Origin: Bacillota bacterium
GTDB lineage: Bacteria > Bacillota > Clostridia > Lachnospirales > Lachnospiraceae
Direction of reading: 5' to 3'
Assembly (NCBI GenBank): GCA_023391695.1
Contig: JAEWAK010000005.1
Span: 1 to 59,359 of the forward strand
DNA length: 59,359 nt
This document shows, one piece after another, positions 16,329-25,948 of the stretch. The translations under genes were made by a program, and so were the position numbers. Numbering within the stretch: position 1 is the stretch's first letter; every line of letters starts with the position of its first letter. The notes below the pieces were generated by a model. It made no database searches. It saw only the letters and a program-made list of their open reading frames with translations, and was not told the origin of the DNA.

Positions 16329-18290
16329 ATGTTAAAAAAGTCAAAATTATTAAGTGCATTATTAATTATTTGTATGCTGGCCAGTCTGTTAACTGTCGTT
16401 CCTTTGACAGCAAGTGCGGCTACAATTGTAAGCTACCCATTACCGTCGTGCTATACCACGACCAGTCAATACACGGTAACAGCAGACTCTACAAATATAC
16501 CGGTAATCGACACTTCGGCGGTATTTGTAAACTATAATTATTGTAATTTCTCTTTTTCAGGTACCACTACAATCACAATAACAGCAAGCGAGACAATCAA
16601 TACATATAATATTTCTCCCCTGGCTTTGGGAATCACTGCAACAAAGAGCGGAAATACACTTACATTTACACTTTCATCATCAAGATATCTTATAGTTAAA
16701 ATCAATGGCCTGAAAGATCTGGTTATTGCGGCAGATGCTCTTGAAACCAATGTTCCGGCTTCATCCGGTACAGGTATATACAATGTTAAAACTCAATACG
16801 GTGCCGACAGTACCGGTGCCGCTATGGCTACAACTGCAATACAAAACGCCATAAATGCGGCTAACGCAGCAGGTGGCGGTATAGTATACGTTCCGGCCGG
16901 AGTTTATAAGTGCGGAAACCTTGTTTTAAAAAGCAATGTTTCGGTTTATCTGGAGGGTGGTTCTGTTATAAGGGGTTCAGGAAATCCAAGCGATTACACT
17001 ACCCATTTTCATAAGAATTCTCTGGGTAAGGATGGAACATGGTTTATTTATACCGAAACAAATGCAAACAATGTTAAGATATACGGCAGGGGGACTATTG
17101 ACGGCAATGGCCATTATATGAGAAATACAAACAGTTATTTGAACAATATTCTTGTACCCTTGCAGTGCAGCAACTTCACGGTTGACGGTATAACAATAAG
17201 AGACAGCGGTTGCTGGGCTACAATAATTACAAGATCCAATAACGTAACATTCCAGAATACAAAGCACTTCAACAACAATGAACTTGATTATGAGAATGAT
17301 GCAATAGACATTCAAGAGAGCCAGAATGTACTAATAAAGCACACTGTAGCAATATCGGAGGATGACACATACTCATTTAAGACATGGGATGTAGCAACTA
17401 CGGATATAGCTGCAAACTGGCCTGGAAGTCCTGAAAACCAGTCAAATGTAGTTGTGGATGATGCTTTGGCTTGGAGCAGATGTGGAGCATTCAAGGTTGG
17501 AGATGGAGTTAAACAGCTTCAGGATGGCATAGTTGTTAAAAACTCTTATGTATTCAGGTGCTGGCGCGCTTTAGCGGTAGGTCATCTTTATGGGACTACA
17601 CCAGCACAAAACATCATATTTGACAATATAGATGTAGAAGGCTTCTGGCCAAGATCCGGTGTCCACTCCAGATGGTTTGATCTTTCTGCAAAAAGCGGTC
17701 CGATAAAAAATGTGTTCTATAATAATATCAATTTACGCGCTTTAGGTGAAATTTCAGTAATGAAGGGTTGGAGTGACACATTTACTGTCTCCGGAGTTAC
17801 ATTAAACAATGTTCGCGTCGGTGGAGTTGCGGCAACTACATTGACAGAATTGAAAATAACAGATACGAACAGCTATGCTGCAGCTCCAAAATTCAACACA
17901 TTGAAATTTGAAGCGGAAGGCTATAACCTTAGTTCAGGTGTTATTTCCTATGAGGCATGCACGGATGGCGGGCTGGATGTTGGTGGAGGGAGTAATGGCG
18001 ACTATATAGCATTTAAAAATGTAGACTTTGGTAGTACAGCTAAAACAAGTTGTGATTTGAAGGTTGCATCCGCTAATTCCGGCGGAAGGATAGAATTCCA
18101 CTTGGACAGTCCTACAGGCACTATGCTGGGTTATTGGACGGGAGTAAGCACAGGCGGATGGCAGACATGGTCAGTCAAGAATATCTCGCTTTATCCCGGG
18201 ACAGCTGTAGGAACCCATACGGTATATGTTACTTTTGTTAAGTCAGATTCAACCACCGTTGCAAATTTAACTTGGTTCCAGTTCAAATAG
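16329..18290 (+). CDS. Secreted beta-helix glycoside hydrolase (clan GH-N-like) with CBM6
   Basis: The ATG at 16329 with GAAAGAGGTG upstream gives a signal peptide (MLKKSKLLSALLIICMLA, cleavage near TASA-A). After a beta-sandwich stretch, the catalytic part starts with NVKTQYGADSTGAAMATTAI and AAGGGIVYVPAGVYKCG, typical of right-handed beta-helix polysaccharide hydrolases. NDAIDIQES and ISEDDTYSFK correspond to the Asp and Asp-Asp pair of GH28/GH49-type active sites. The last 130 residues (LKFEAEGYNLSSG to LTWFQFK) form a CBM6-like module. The substrate is uncertain: pectic or other plant glycan. It has no sugar-gene neighbours and lies in the fragment-rich region. Confidence 0.75.
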   Translation: MLKKSKLLSALLIICMLASLLTVVPLTASAATIVSYPLPSCYTTTSQYTVTADSTNIPVIDTSAVFVNYNYCNFSFSGTTTITITASETINTYNISPLALGITATKSGNTLTFTLSSSRYLIVKINGLKDLVIAADALETNVPASSGTGIYNVKTQYGADSTGAAMATTAIQNAINAANAAGGGIVYVPAGVYKCGNLVLKSNVSVYLEGGSVIRGSGNPSDYTTHFHKNSLGKDGTWFIYTETNANNVKIYGRGTIDGNGHYMRNTNSYLNNILVPLQCSNFTVDGITIRDSGCWATIITRSNNVTFQNTKHFNNNELDYENDAIDIQESQNVLIKHTVAISEDDTYSFKTWDVATTDIAANWPGSPENQSNVVVDDALAWSRCGAFKVGDGVKQLQDGIVVKNSYVFRCWRALAVGHLYGTTPAQNIIFDNIDVEGFWPRSGVHSRWFDLSAKSGPIKNVFYNNINLRALGEISVMKGWSDTFTVSGVTLNNVRVGGVAATTLTELKITDTNSYAAAPKFNTLKFEAEGYNLSSGVISYEACTDGGLDVGGGSNGDYIAFKNVDFGSTAKTSCDLKVASANSGGRIEFHLDSPTGTMLGYWTGVSTGGWQTWSVKNISLYPGTAVGTHTVYVTFVKSDSTTVANLTWFQFK

Positions 18291-18581
18291 AATGGAAACT
18301 GTTTGATTTAATTGCAATAAGATGGATAAAGGGGTATATCAAATGATATGCCTCTTCATTCAGCTAAAGGACGTCCTCATTAGTATTGCATAAAAAAGTT
18401 CAGTAAAAATCAATAGTAATAATTTACAGGTATAATCTTCATGCATAAGTAAATTATGGGTATTGCTAGAGAAAAGGAGAGTGACCACCTAAACCTAATT
18501 AATAAATATTATTATGAAGTAGCAAATGAATTATCCGAAGTTGAACACGAATTATTTTGATTAGGATAGGAGGTTATTATA
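18291..18581. other. Intergenic with hairpin and short fragment
   Basis: A hairpin at 18330-18355 (AGGGGTATATCA and TGATATGCCTCT, two wobbles) may end the glycosidase transcript, though no T-run follows. A frame ending at 18560 (NLINKYYYEVANELSEVEHE) looks like the C-terminal end of a lost gene. Confidence 0.35.
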
Positions 18582-19232
18582 TTGAATTATATCTTTGGCC
18601 TTTTAGGCTTGATAGGCGGTATTTTATGTGCGATTGGTGATGTGCTCTTAGATTTAAAAGGGTTTGATAGCCAAAAATTAGGTAAGTATAAATTCATGGA
18701 GAGCAATTGGTCTAAGATGTCAGAATGGCGTTTTAAAGTCTCAATATTATTGGCCGCAGTGGGGGTTCCGCTTTACTTTCTAGGGGCAACATCAATGGCA
18801 CATCAATTAGCTGATAAGAATTTTTATTTTGGGTTGAGTTTTTGGATCGTTATGGTGGTAGGTTCCATAGGAGGATTTTTTATCCATGCATTTCTTTGTG
18901 TCACTCCAATTATTTATAAGAGTATGATAGAGCGTGTTGGATTTGCATTAATCGAAGAAGTAATAAATCGGATTTTTGATGCTATAAAGATACCTTTTTT
19001 CGTGATGTTTACTGCTTTAGTAGGTGCTTCGTCAATTATGCTCTTTATCGCAAAAGTTATAGGATATCTTTCCGTACCATATTTTATGTTGCTTCTAACG
19101 CCGCTTCCGCTTCTTATAATTGGTGTACTTTTGCGTTTAATAAATAACAAATGGTTTCATGATTTGCCTGGTATTGTCATGCCGAGTATAGGAGTAGGAA
19201 TGATTGGTTTAATAGCTATAATCAATGTCTAG
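18582..19232 (+). CDS. DUF6796-like membrane protein
   Basis: The 216-residue protein starts at TTG 18582 after AGGAGG. It has about seven hydrophobic segments, the first at residues 3-22 (YIFGLLGLIGGILCAIGDVL). It resembles DUF6796 membrane proteins of Clostridia (GDVLLDLKGFDSQKLG and WRFKVSILLAAVGVPLYF are typical). Function unknown. Confidence 0.6.
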   Translation: MNYIFGLLGLIGGILCAIGDVLLDLKGFDSQKLGKYKFMESNWSKMSEWRFKVSILLAAVGVPLYFLGATSMAHQLADKNFYFGLSFWIVMVVGSIGGFFIHAFLCVTPIIYKSMIERVGFALIEEVINRIFDAIKIPFFVMFTALVGASSIMLFIAKVIGYLSVPYFMLLLTPLPLLIIGVLLRLINNKWFHDLPGIVMPSIGVGMIGLIAIINV

Positions 19233-19450
19233 CTTGAGCCTGTGTGAATAATCAATCTGGCGTAAGCCGCGAGTGATAGAAAAATACCACTTAATTAAAA
19301 AATATACAAGCAATATAAAAGCATCCGGCTGCTGAGTACTGGGGAAAGAGGTAGATTATTTTCACGATTATTTTTTCGTGCATTTGTTTGCATAAACATT
19401 CGATTATTGTATACTGGTAAGCTAAGAAATTGGTTTGTCTACAACCTGAG
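19233..19450. other. Intergenic, no gene seen
   Basis: AT-rich sequence without a supported frame. It contains TTTTTTCGTGCATTTG and similar low-complexity stretches only. Confidence 0.4.
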
Positions 19451-19531
19451 CTATGTTTTTCCAAAATGAAAAGCATAGCTCTTTTTTTATTTCACCAGAT
19501 AGGCTCATTATTCAAAAAGGAGGATACAAAA
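19451..19531 (+). repeat. Duplicated upstream element, copy 2
   Basis: It matches 15031-15112. Here AGCTATG (19450-19456) and CATAGCT (19474-19480) form a stem followed by CTTTTTTTAT, which is a typical terminator. AAAGGAGG follows as a ribosome site for the ATG at 19532. Confidence 0.55.
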
Positions 19532-20231
19532 ATGGATAGCAACAGATATTTCGCTGAGATTATCCGTAGAGCATGCATAAGAATTATAGCAGGAGAATTA
19601 AAGGGCGGCTGTCTTCCCATGATCTTTCGTTCAAAAGGCGATCCAATCTGTCGAGTCACGGGAGATGGAGAAGTACATTATAAAGATGGGATATGGATAC
19701 ACCTGAAAAAGTGGAGGCACGACGTTTTATCTCAACTATTAGTAATTCCACAGTAGAGTATATACAGGCGATAGAAAATGCTTCGCCACTAAGAGCATTG
19801 GATTTAAGTGATAGATATAAACTACTGGTTGAACATAATGGTGTAGTTCTAGCTGGCACCGATAGGGATCATCATATGGATACCAATTTGTAACTTGGCT
19901 TTATACCTATGACGAATCAGGAGTCACCCTCGGGCATTATTATCTTAATAAATACAAGAAAGTAAAAGAAGACTTTACAATATGCTCTGGTTTGATTTCT
20001 GAACACCGGCTATTTAATAAAGATCAGTTACTAGACATTTACCGTGCGGTAAGCTATAGCTTGGATGAGAGAATCGATCTCACATGCAAGTAGGAAGATG
20101 CATTAAAAGAAATTATGGAACAAATTAAACAAACAGTGCCTTCTGCCGAAGCGGTGTTGAAAGCTGAGCGGCTGGCAGGCAGTAACACGAAAAGTGCAAA
20201 AGAATTAATGCAATATAATGAAACTGTATAA
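19532..20231 (+). pseudogene. Accessory-element hypothetical protein, frameshifted copy 2
   Basis: The reading starts MDSNRYFAEIIRRACI, shifts frame near 19690 into MDTPEKVEARRFISTI and YKLLVEHNGVVLAGTDRD, and shifts again near 19880 into FVTWLYTYDESGVTLGHYYL. It then meets a TAG near 20090 and ends with TVPSAEAVLKAERLAGS at TAA 20229-20231. The pieces are collinear with one protein of about 230 residues. It is homologous to the truncated gene at 15113. Confidence 0.65.
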
Positions 20232-20333
20232 GGCATTATGAAGACTATTTGACAGATATAAGTAATGAGGCTATAATATCCTCAACTTTCAAAGCCAGTT
20301 GTATTATGGCAAAATAACAAGGAGGAAGACGAT

Positions 20334-21290
20334 ATGCCCACATTTGATCTATCAATTGATGAACTAAAAAAATATAAAGGAATATCTCCAAGACCCAGAG
20401 ATTTCGATGACTATTGGAAATCTGCACTAGACGAATTGGATACAGTAGATCCAATTCCGGAATTAATACCCTCATCCTTTACAGCCAAAGGGGTAGAGTG
20501 CTTTGATCTCTACTTTACCGGCGTAAGAGGAGCGCGCATTCACGCAAAGTACTTGCGACCGATGAATCAGATGGCAAACCCGTGTACAGTGCATTTTCAT
20601 GGATATACCATGGGCAGCGATGAGTGGATATCTTATCTACCCTATGTACTGCAAGGAATGTGTGTAGCTGGTATGGATTGCAGAGGACAAGGTGGTAGCA
20701 GCCAAGATGTGGGAGGCGTGAATGGGAATACCCAGCGTGGACATATTATACGTGGTACTTGGGATTCCCCACATGATCTGTTATACCGCCATATTTTTCT
20801 GGATACCGTTCAATTGGTAAGAGTCTTATCAACATTTCAAGAGGTTGATGACAACCGATTGGCCACAATGGGCGCATCACAAGGTGGCGCTCTGTCTGTT
20901 GCTTGTAGTGCTTTAAGTGGAAAAATCAAGCGTTCGGTAATTCAGATGCCGTTTTTATCTGATTTTAAACGAACTTGGCAAATGAATCAGGGAGTAACTG
21001 CCTACCAAGAAATATATGAGTACTTTCGCCGTTTTGACCCTATGCACTTACAAGAAGATGAATTTTTCGAACGTCTTGGGTATATTGACACACATTTTTT
21101 GGCAGAACGAATTCAAAGTGACGTGCTAATGGCAATCGGTTTGATGGATTATACCTGTATCCCCTCAACCCAGTTTGCTGTATTTAATGCGATAAAGAGC
21201 AAAAAGGAGTTATGCCTTTACCCAGACTTTGGGCATGAACCTTTACCAGGGTTCGGGGATACTGCATTTGGCTTCTTACAAGTGTTATAA
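20334..21290 (+). CDS. Carbohydrate esterase family 7 (acetyl xylan esterase type)
   Basis: The 318-residue protein has full CE7 length. Visible are RPRDFDDYWKSAL at the start, DCRGQGGSSQDV near residue 116, the nucleophile in GASQGGALS (Ser182), the Asp in MDYTCIPST (Asp272) and the His in FGHEPLPG (His301). It has no signal peptide, so it acts in the cytosol and removes acetyl groups from imported oligosaccharides. GGAGGAAGACG precedes the ATG. It lies next to the LacI gene and importer and converges on a shared terminator with LacI. Confidence 0.88.
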   Translation: MPTFDLSIDELKKYKGISPRPRDFDDYWKSALDELDTVDPIPELIPSSFTAKGVECFDLYFTGVRGARIHAKYLRPMNQMANPCTVHFHGYTMGSDEWISYLPYVLQGMCVAGMDCRGQGGSSQDVGGVNGNTQRGHIIRGTWDSPHDLLYRHIFLDTVQLVRVLSTFQEVDDNRLATMGASQGGALSVACSALSGKIKRSVIQMPFLSDFKRTWQMNQGVTAYQEIYEYFRRFDPMHLQEDEFFERLGYIDTHFLAERIQSDVLMAIGLMDYTCIPSTQFAVFNAIKSKKELCLYPDFGHEPLPGFGDTAFGFLQVL

Positions 21291-21301
21291 AAGAAATGAT
21301 A

Positions 21302-21344
21302 AAAAGATCCCCTTTGCATACTAAATAGCAATAGGGGATCTTTT
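21302..21344. terminator. Bidirectional terminator
   Basis: AAAAGATCCCC (21302-21312) and GGGGATCTTTT (21334-21344) are perfect complements with T-runs on both strands. It separates the converging esterase and LacI genes. Confidence 0.75.
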
Positions 21345-21358
21345 ATTAATGTTATAAG

Positions 21359-22390
21359 TTATACAGGTGCTAGCGTGAGTGAATGGCGACAAATATATTC
21401 TGGTTTTAATGAGTAGGTTCCGATCTGCGTCTTGCTTTCATTTGATTTAAGCAACAAGTCCACGGCTAACTGCCCCATTTGTTTTCGCTTAACGTGCATA
21501 GTGGTTAACTTTGGTTCAATAAAACTGCCTAGCTCAATATCGTCAAATCCAACTACCGAAATATCCCGTGGAACAACGTATCCGATTTGTTTTAAGGCAT
21601 CTATCACAGCAATAGCAATTCGATCGCCTCCACACACAAAAGCAGTAGGCATGGATTTTAGCTCCAGCAATTTTTGTTTCATTTCTGTGGAATCGGATAA
21701 TAAAACACTAAGAGGAGAATTATCATTTATAATATATTCTTGCTTCACGGGTAAACCTGCATCGTTCAACGCCTTTTGAAATCCACACCAACGTTCAAAA
21801 ATGCTGGATGTCATAGAGTATGAGCCAACAAATCCGATTTCTGTATGGTTACATTCAATGACCTTTTTAGTAATTATATAGCTCCCTTCAATATTTGCAG
21901 TAACAACGCTTTTTACATCAACACCATAATTAATATGATCCACAGAAAGTATGCTTGATGATCTCTGCTGAAGAAAACGTATATAATTTTCATCGAATAC
22001 ACCAACTAGCAAATACCCGACAAAATCCATTTCATTACATATGGGCGGTAATAGCTTTGAACGTTGCATATCCTCCGTGATAACGGACATAACTGCATTA
22101 TATCCCTTCTGGCTGGCTCGATTATCTATGGACCAGTAGATATCTTGATAAAAGAATGAATCATTCTGAATGTATGATGGAATACATACAAGAATGTTTT
22201 TGCTCCCGGTTGAATCGGCATGATCGTTTGTTTTCTGCTTATACTCCAGATGCCTTGCCATATTTATTACCGATTCACGGGTTTCATCGCTAACGCCTGG
22301 CTTCCCGCTTAATGCTAGGGAAACCGCATTCTTAGATAACTGTAACCTATCTGCGATATCCTGCATCGTTGCATTTTTGGTTTTTTTCAT
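21359..22390 (-). CDS. LacI-family transcriptional regulator
   Basis: The protein has 343 residues from the ATG at 22390 (GGAGGGAGG upstream; an upstream TTG would add 5 residues). The LacI helix-turn-helix covers residues about 6-50 (ATMQDIADRLQLSKNAVSLA and LSGKPGVSDETRE). A periplasmic-binding-like sensor domain follows, ending with SVVGFDDIELGSF and KLTTMHVKRKQMGQLAVDLL. It is divergent from the importer operon and probably represses it until an oligosaccharide binds. Confidence 0.9.
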   Translation of the reverse strand: MKKTKNATMQDIADRLQLSKNAVSLALSGKPGVSDETRESVINMARHLEYKQKTNDHADSTGSKNILVCIPSYIQNDSFFYQDIYWSIDNRASQKGYNAVMSVITEDMQRSKLLPPICNEMDFVGYLLVGVFDENYIRFLQQRSSSILSVDHINYGVDVKSVVTANIEGSYIITKKVIECNHTEIGFVGSYSMTSSIFERWCGFQKALNDAGLPVKQEYIINDNSPLSVLLSDSTEMKQKLLELKSMPTAFVCGGDRIAIAVIDALKQIGYVVPRDISVVGFDDIELGSFIEPKLTTMHVKRKQMGQLAVDLLLKSNESKTQIGTYSLKPEYICRHSLTLAPV

Positions 22391-22626
22391 GTTGCCTCCC
22401 TCCAAACAGATATAAGTAATAATAATCTAAAATGTTATTTTTGTCAAGTGGTCAGTCAAGTAGATGCTTATTAATTAGACTGTAAATATTGTAAAGTTAT
22501 TAAATCGCTTGTAGTAGTGCACTATTCATAAATAATAGAAAAAGTAACACATATAATTAGCAATTATTTATATGAAATTTAATGTAAATATATAAATATA
22601 TTTATTTTACTTTACTAATCTTATAA

Positions 22627-22648
22627 GTCAAGTTATAAATAACTTGAC
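22627..22648. promoter_or_regulatory. Candidate LacI operator, perfect 22-bp palindrome
   Basis: GTCAAGTTAT (22627-22636), AA, ATAACTTGAC (22639-22648) is perfectly symmetric. Its right arm contains the first five bases of the -35 box of the importer promoter, so a bound repressor would block RNA polymerase. GTCAAG half sites also occur at 22443 and 22455, close to the LacI start. Confidence 0.65.
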
Positions 22649-22672
22649 AAAACAAGATAAATGTACTAGTAT
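22644..22672 (+). promoter_or_regulatory. Promoter of the first importer operon
   Basis: TTGACA (22644-22649) and TAGTAT (22667-22672) are 17 bp apart. The expected start near 22679 leaves a leader of about 35 bases. Confidence 0.65.
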
Positions 22673-22713
22673 TGAAACAGAATCAAATAAATCATTATCA
22701 AGGAGGAAAAAAT

Positions 22714-24072
22714 ATGGTTAAGAAAAGATTAAAAAAAATTACGGCTGTTTTACTGACAAGTGTATTAGCACTTTCCCTTGCAGCTTGTAGTAAAGCAAGT
22801 CCAGACACAAGCTCTCAGCAGGGTACAAAAGTTAGTGAGCCTACTGACGCAGCTGAGAAAAAAACGTTAAAGATTATTACGTGGAGCAATCAAGGTTCTG
22901 TAGATGCAATCAAAAATCTTTCTGCTAAATACATGGATAAGTATCCTAATGTTACGGTAGAAATAACAGATGTAGATACCAAACAGTATGAGAATCTACA
23001 AAATATCCGCCTACAAGCAAAAGATGTAGATATCGTTTCGCTAGGTGGCGGTAGCTTCTTGAAAGAAAAAGTGGACTGGGCGCCTACAGAAGCACCTATT
23101 TGGCAAAACCTTTGTGACAGCGGATCATTGCTTGACATAACCGACCAACCTTGGCTTTCTAATTGGAGCAGTGGAGCCCAAGTGTGTGAATATGATAATA
23201 AAATGTGGGGCGTTTCCACTGGAGCCAGTGCCATGAATGGCATTTATTATAATAAAGCCTTGTTTGCTGAACATAATTGGAGTATCCCCAATACATGGGC
23301 AGAATTTGAGAAATTGTGTACCGATATGCAGGCTGCCGGTATAACCCCCATGACATGCGGCGGAGGCGATGGATGGCCTTACGCTATGTTAGTGCATGGT
23401 GTTGTAGCAAGCACGAAAGTAGATTATGAATCCTATGTAAAAGGTTTGTGGACCGGAGAAGCTTCTTTTAACGATAGCACTGGTCAGATGGTTTATCAAC
23501 GTATGGATTTTATCAACAAGAATATGGAACCAGGCTTTATGGGTATTTCCTATGCTGAGGTGATTGGCCGATTCGTCAGTGGAAAAGCAGCAATGACTCT
23601 AGATGGTTCATGGCAAGCTACGGAAATTGAAAAAGCGGATCCAGACTTTGAATTTGGTTACTTCCCGTTGCCCGGAACAAATACAGGTCTGGGTTTCGAA
23701 GGTAAGTTTGATTTGTATTTTGCAATTAATGCCCATAGTGACAATACACAAGAAGCTTTGAATTGGATGGAAATGTTATCAGATAATGCAAATTATACTG
23801 ACTTTGTAAATACGTGCGGGTTTATTCCAACAATGGATAATGTGGAAGTCACCAATGCATTTATAAAAGAAATACTCCCCTACACAACAAATATGAAAAG
23901 CGCTTGGGGACAATATTACCGCCAGCCATCCGGCGTTGGTCAGTATGCACAAGGTACGGTAGGGTTTAACGGGCAGTACTTAGAGTCAGCCGGAGGGCCT
24001 ATTGAATCTCCAGAAGAACTTGCAGACTTGACTCAAAAAGATTTTTCTGATGCAGTAAACGCAACCAAATAG
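22714..24072 (+). CDS. Sugar ABC transporter substrate-binding lipoprotein
   Basis: The start at 22714 is chosen for AGGAGG at 22701-22706. The protein (452 residues) has a lipoprotein signal with lipobox LSLAACSK, a Ser/Thr-rich linker and a family-1 solute-binding fold (KIITWSNQGSVDAIKNLSAK, then GVSTGASAMNGIYYNKALF and GKAAMTLDGSWQA). It binds oligosaccharides outside the membrane for the two permeases just downstream. No transport ATPase is encoded nearby, so a shared MsmK-type ATPase elsewhere is expected. Confidence 0.88.
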   Translation: MVKKRLKKITAVLLTSVLALSLAACSKASPDTSSQQGTKVSEPTDAAEKKTLKIITWSNQGSVDAIKNLSAKYMDKYPNVTVEITDVDTKQYENLQNIRLQAKDVDIVSLGGGSFLKEKVDWAPTEAPIWQNLCDSGSLLDITDQPWLSNWSSGAQVCEYDNKMWGVSTGASAMNGIYYNKALFAEHNWSIPNTWAEFEKLCTDMQAAGITPMTCGGGDGWPYAMLVHGVVASTKVDYESYVKGLWTGEASFNDSTGQMVYQRMDFINKNMEPGFMGISYAEVIGRFVSGKAAMTLDGSWQATEIEKADPDFEFGYFPLPGTNTGLGFEGKFDLYFAINAHSDNTQEALNWMEMLSDNANYTDFVNTCGFIPTMDNVEVTNAFIKEILPYTTNMKSAWGQYYRQPSGVGQYAQGTVGFNGQYLESAGGPIESPEELADLTQKDFSDAVNATK

Positions 24073-24163
24073 ATGCTATAACGGCGGGGGTTAAAAGCAA
24101 TGCCTTAATTCCCACCGTTTTATGTGTCATTATTTAATTACATTTTATAGAGGAGGGACTGTT

Positions 24164-25084
24164 TTGCGGGTAACAACAAATAAAAAGCACCACCTGTTTA
24201 GCAGTAAAATGATATTAATCGGTATTTTACCAGGCCTCTTACTTTTCGTTGTATTTCGCCTGATCCCTAGCATTGCTACCTTTTGTTTTTCTTTCACGGA
24301 TGTTTCTACTGTAGTCGGTCAAAAGGTGCACTTTGTGGGGTTAGAAAATTATGAGGAAATACTGTTTAAAAGCAATCAGCGTGATATGATCCAGGCATTT
24401 AGTAAAACAATAATTTTTAGTGTATCTACCACAGTGATACAAACCATAATTTCCTTATTTCTTGCGGTGATTCTTTGTCGTAAATTTGTAAAAGGGCGCA
24501 ATTTTTTCAGTGCCGTAATATTTTTGCCGACCATCTTAGGGATGACGGTAACAGGGTTATGCTTTCGATTGTTTTTTAGTACTGATGGCATAGCAGCTTC
24601 TGTACTCAGGATTTTTGGAACAAGTTCCAACTTTTTTGGAGACTTTAACGACGCTTTTATGCTGGTTATCTTTTGCCAAATATGGGCTTCACTTGGTTAC
24701 GAAATGATGCTTTTTATTACAGGACTGAAAAATATATCCGATGATTTGTACGAAGCGGCGGCCATTGATGGGGCAAACGAATGGAGTTCATTCTGGAGAA
24801 TTACCTTGCCGCAATTATGGCCAACCGTTATGGTTAATCTGTTGATTTGTATCATTGGTTCTCTATCGGCATTCCAGATTATCTTGGTAACGACCAATGG
24901 GTCTGCTCCCACCAGGACGCTCTCAATGCTCATCTACCAGATTGCATTCAGTATTGGTGGAAATGATGTCAATGCCGGTCGACAAGGTCTGGCATCTGCC
25001 ATACAAATAATTTTATTTATGATAATTTTAGTGGCTACGGTAGGTTCACAGTTCGTTATGAATAAGTTTGGTTCGGAGGATTGA
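24164..25084 (+). CDS. Sugar ABC permease, MalF/UgpA type
   Basis: The TTG at 24164 follows GAGGAGGGA and gives 306 residues. Six membrane segments are visible, and the cytoplasmic EAA loop reads DDLYEAAAIDGANEWSSFWR. It pairs with the MalG-type permease that starts 4 bases after its stop. Confidence 0.87.
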   Translation: MRVTTNKKHHLFSSKMILIGILPGLLLFVVFRLIPSIATFCFSFTDVSTVVGQKVHFVGLENYEEILFKSNQRDMIQAFSKTIIFSVSTTVIQTIISLFLAVILCRKFVKGRNFFSAVIFLPTILGMTVTGLCFRLFFSTDGIAASVLRIFGTSSNFFGDFNDAFMLVIFCQIWASLGYEMMLFITGLKNISDDLYEAAAIDGANEWSSFWRITLPQLWPTVMVNLLICIIGSLSAFQIILVTTNGSAPTRTLSMLIYQIAFSIGGNDVNAGRQGLASAIQIILFMIILVATVGSQFVMNKFGSED

Positions 25085-25088
25085 GAAG

Positions 25089-25919
25089 ATGCATAAGAAA
25101 AATTCTTCCTATTATATCGGTTTGCTGGTTACTAGTATTGTCATCGGGATAGCCATGATCGTTTTTTTGCTGCCAATGGGTTATGCCATATTGACATCAT
25201 TAAAGGCACCGGCGGAATTTCTAAAAAATCCGTTGGGCTTTCAATTCATGCCCACATTGCAGAATTTTGTGAGTGCTTGGAAAAAAGCAAGCTTTCAAAG
25301 TTATTTATTAAACAGCCTAATATATGTTGTGTGCTGTACGTTCATTACGCTTCTATGTTCGTTGTTTATCTCCTTTCCTATTGCGAGAAAATATATATCA
25401 TGGAGCAAAGGCCTTTATCTATTAATGATCTGCGGTATGTTCTTGCCGGATGGAACAATCCCGCTTTTTCAAATGCTACTTCAAATGAATTTATATAATA
25501 CACGTATAGGATATATTATTTCCATGTTACAAATAGGTGGCGTAAGTGTTATGTTTTTCACATCATATTTAAAAAGCATACCAAAGGAGTTAGATGAAGC
25601 CGCGATTATTGATGGTTCTGGCTATTTTACTTATTTTTTGAAGATTGTGGTGCCTTTATCAAAACCTGCAATCGCATCACTGGCTATTTTGACGGCAATC
25701 AATGTATGGAATGATATTGCAAAGGCAGTCATCTTTTTATCGGACAATAAGTTGTTTCCAATTACCAAGGGTCTATTTGTTTTTTCAGGCCAGTATTCTA
25801 CCAGCTGGACAGAACTAATGGCTGCAATGGTTATGGTGTCTCTTCCACTTGTGATTTTATATATTTGCATGCAAAAGCAGGTTGTTGGAGGCCTAACAGC
25901 GGGATCAGTAAAAAGCTAA
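25089..25919 (+). CDS. Sugar ABC permease, MalG type
   Basis: The ATG at 25089 (276 residues) is preceded by GGAGGATTGAG, which overlaps the end of the MalF-type gene. Six membrane segments and the EAA loop KELDEAAIIDGSGYFTYFLK are present. It completes the import channel. Confidence 0.87.
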   Translation: MHKKNSSYYIGLLVTSIVIGIAMIVFLLPMGYAILTSLKAPAEFLKNPLGFQFMPTLQNFVSAWKKASFQSYLLNSLIYVVCCTFITLLCSLFISFPIARKYISWSKGLYLLMICGMFLPDGTIPLFQMLLQMNLYNTRIGYIISMLQIGGVSVMFFTSYLKSIPKELDEAAIIDGSGYFTYFLKIVVPLSKPAIASLAILTAINVWNDIAKAVIFLSDNKLFPITKGLFVFSGQYSTSWTELMAAMVMVSLPLVILYICMQKQVVGGLTAGSVKS

Positions 25920-25948
25920 TTAAATTCTAATAAGAAAGGTTGTTGAAA

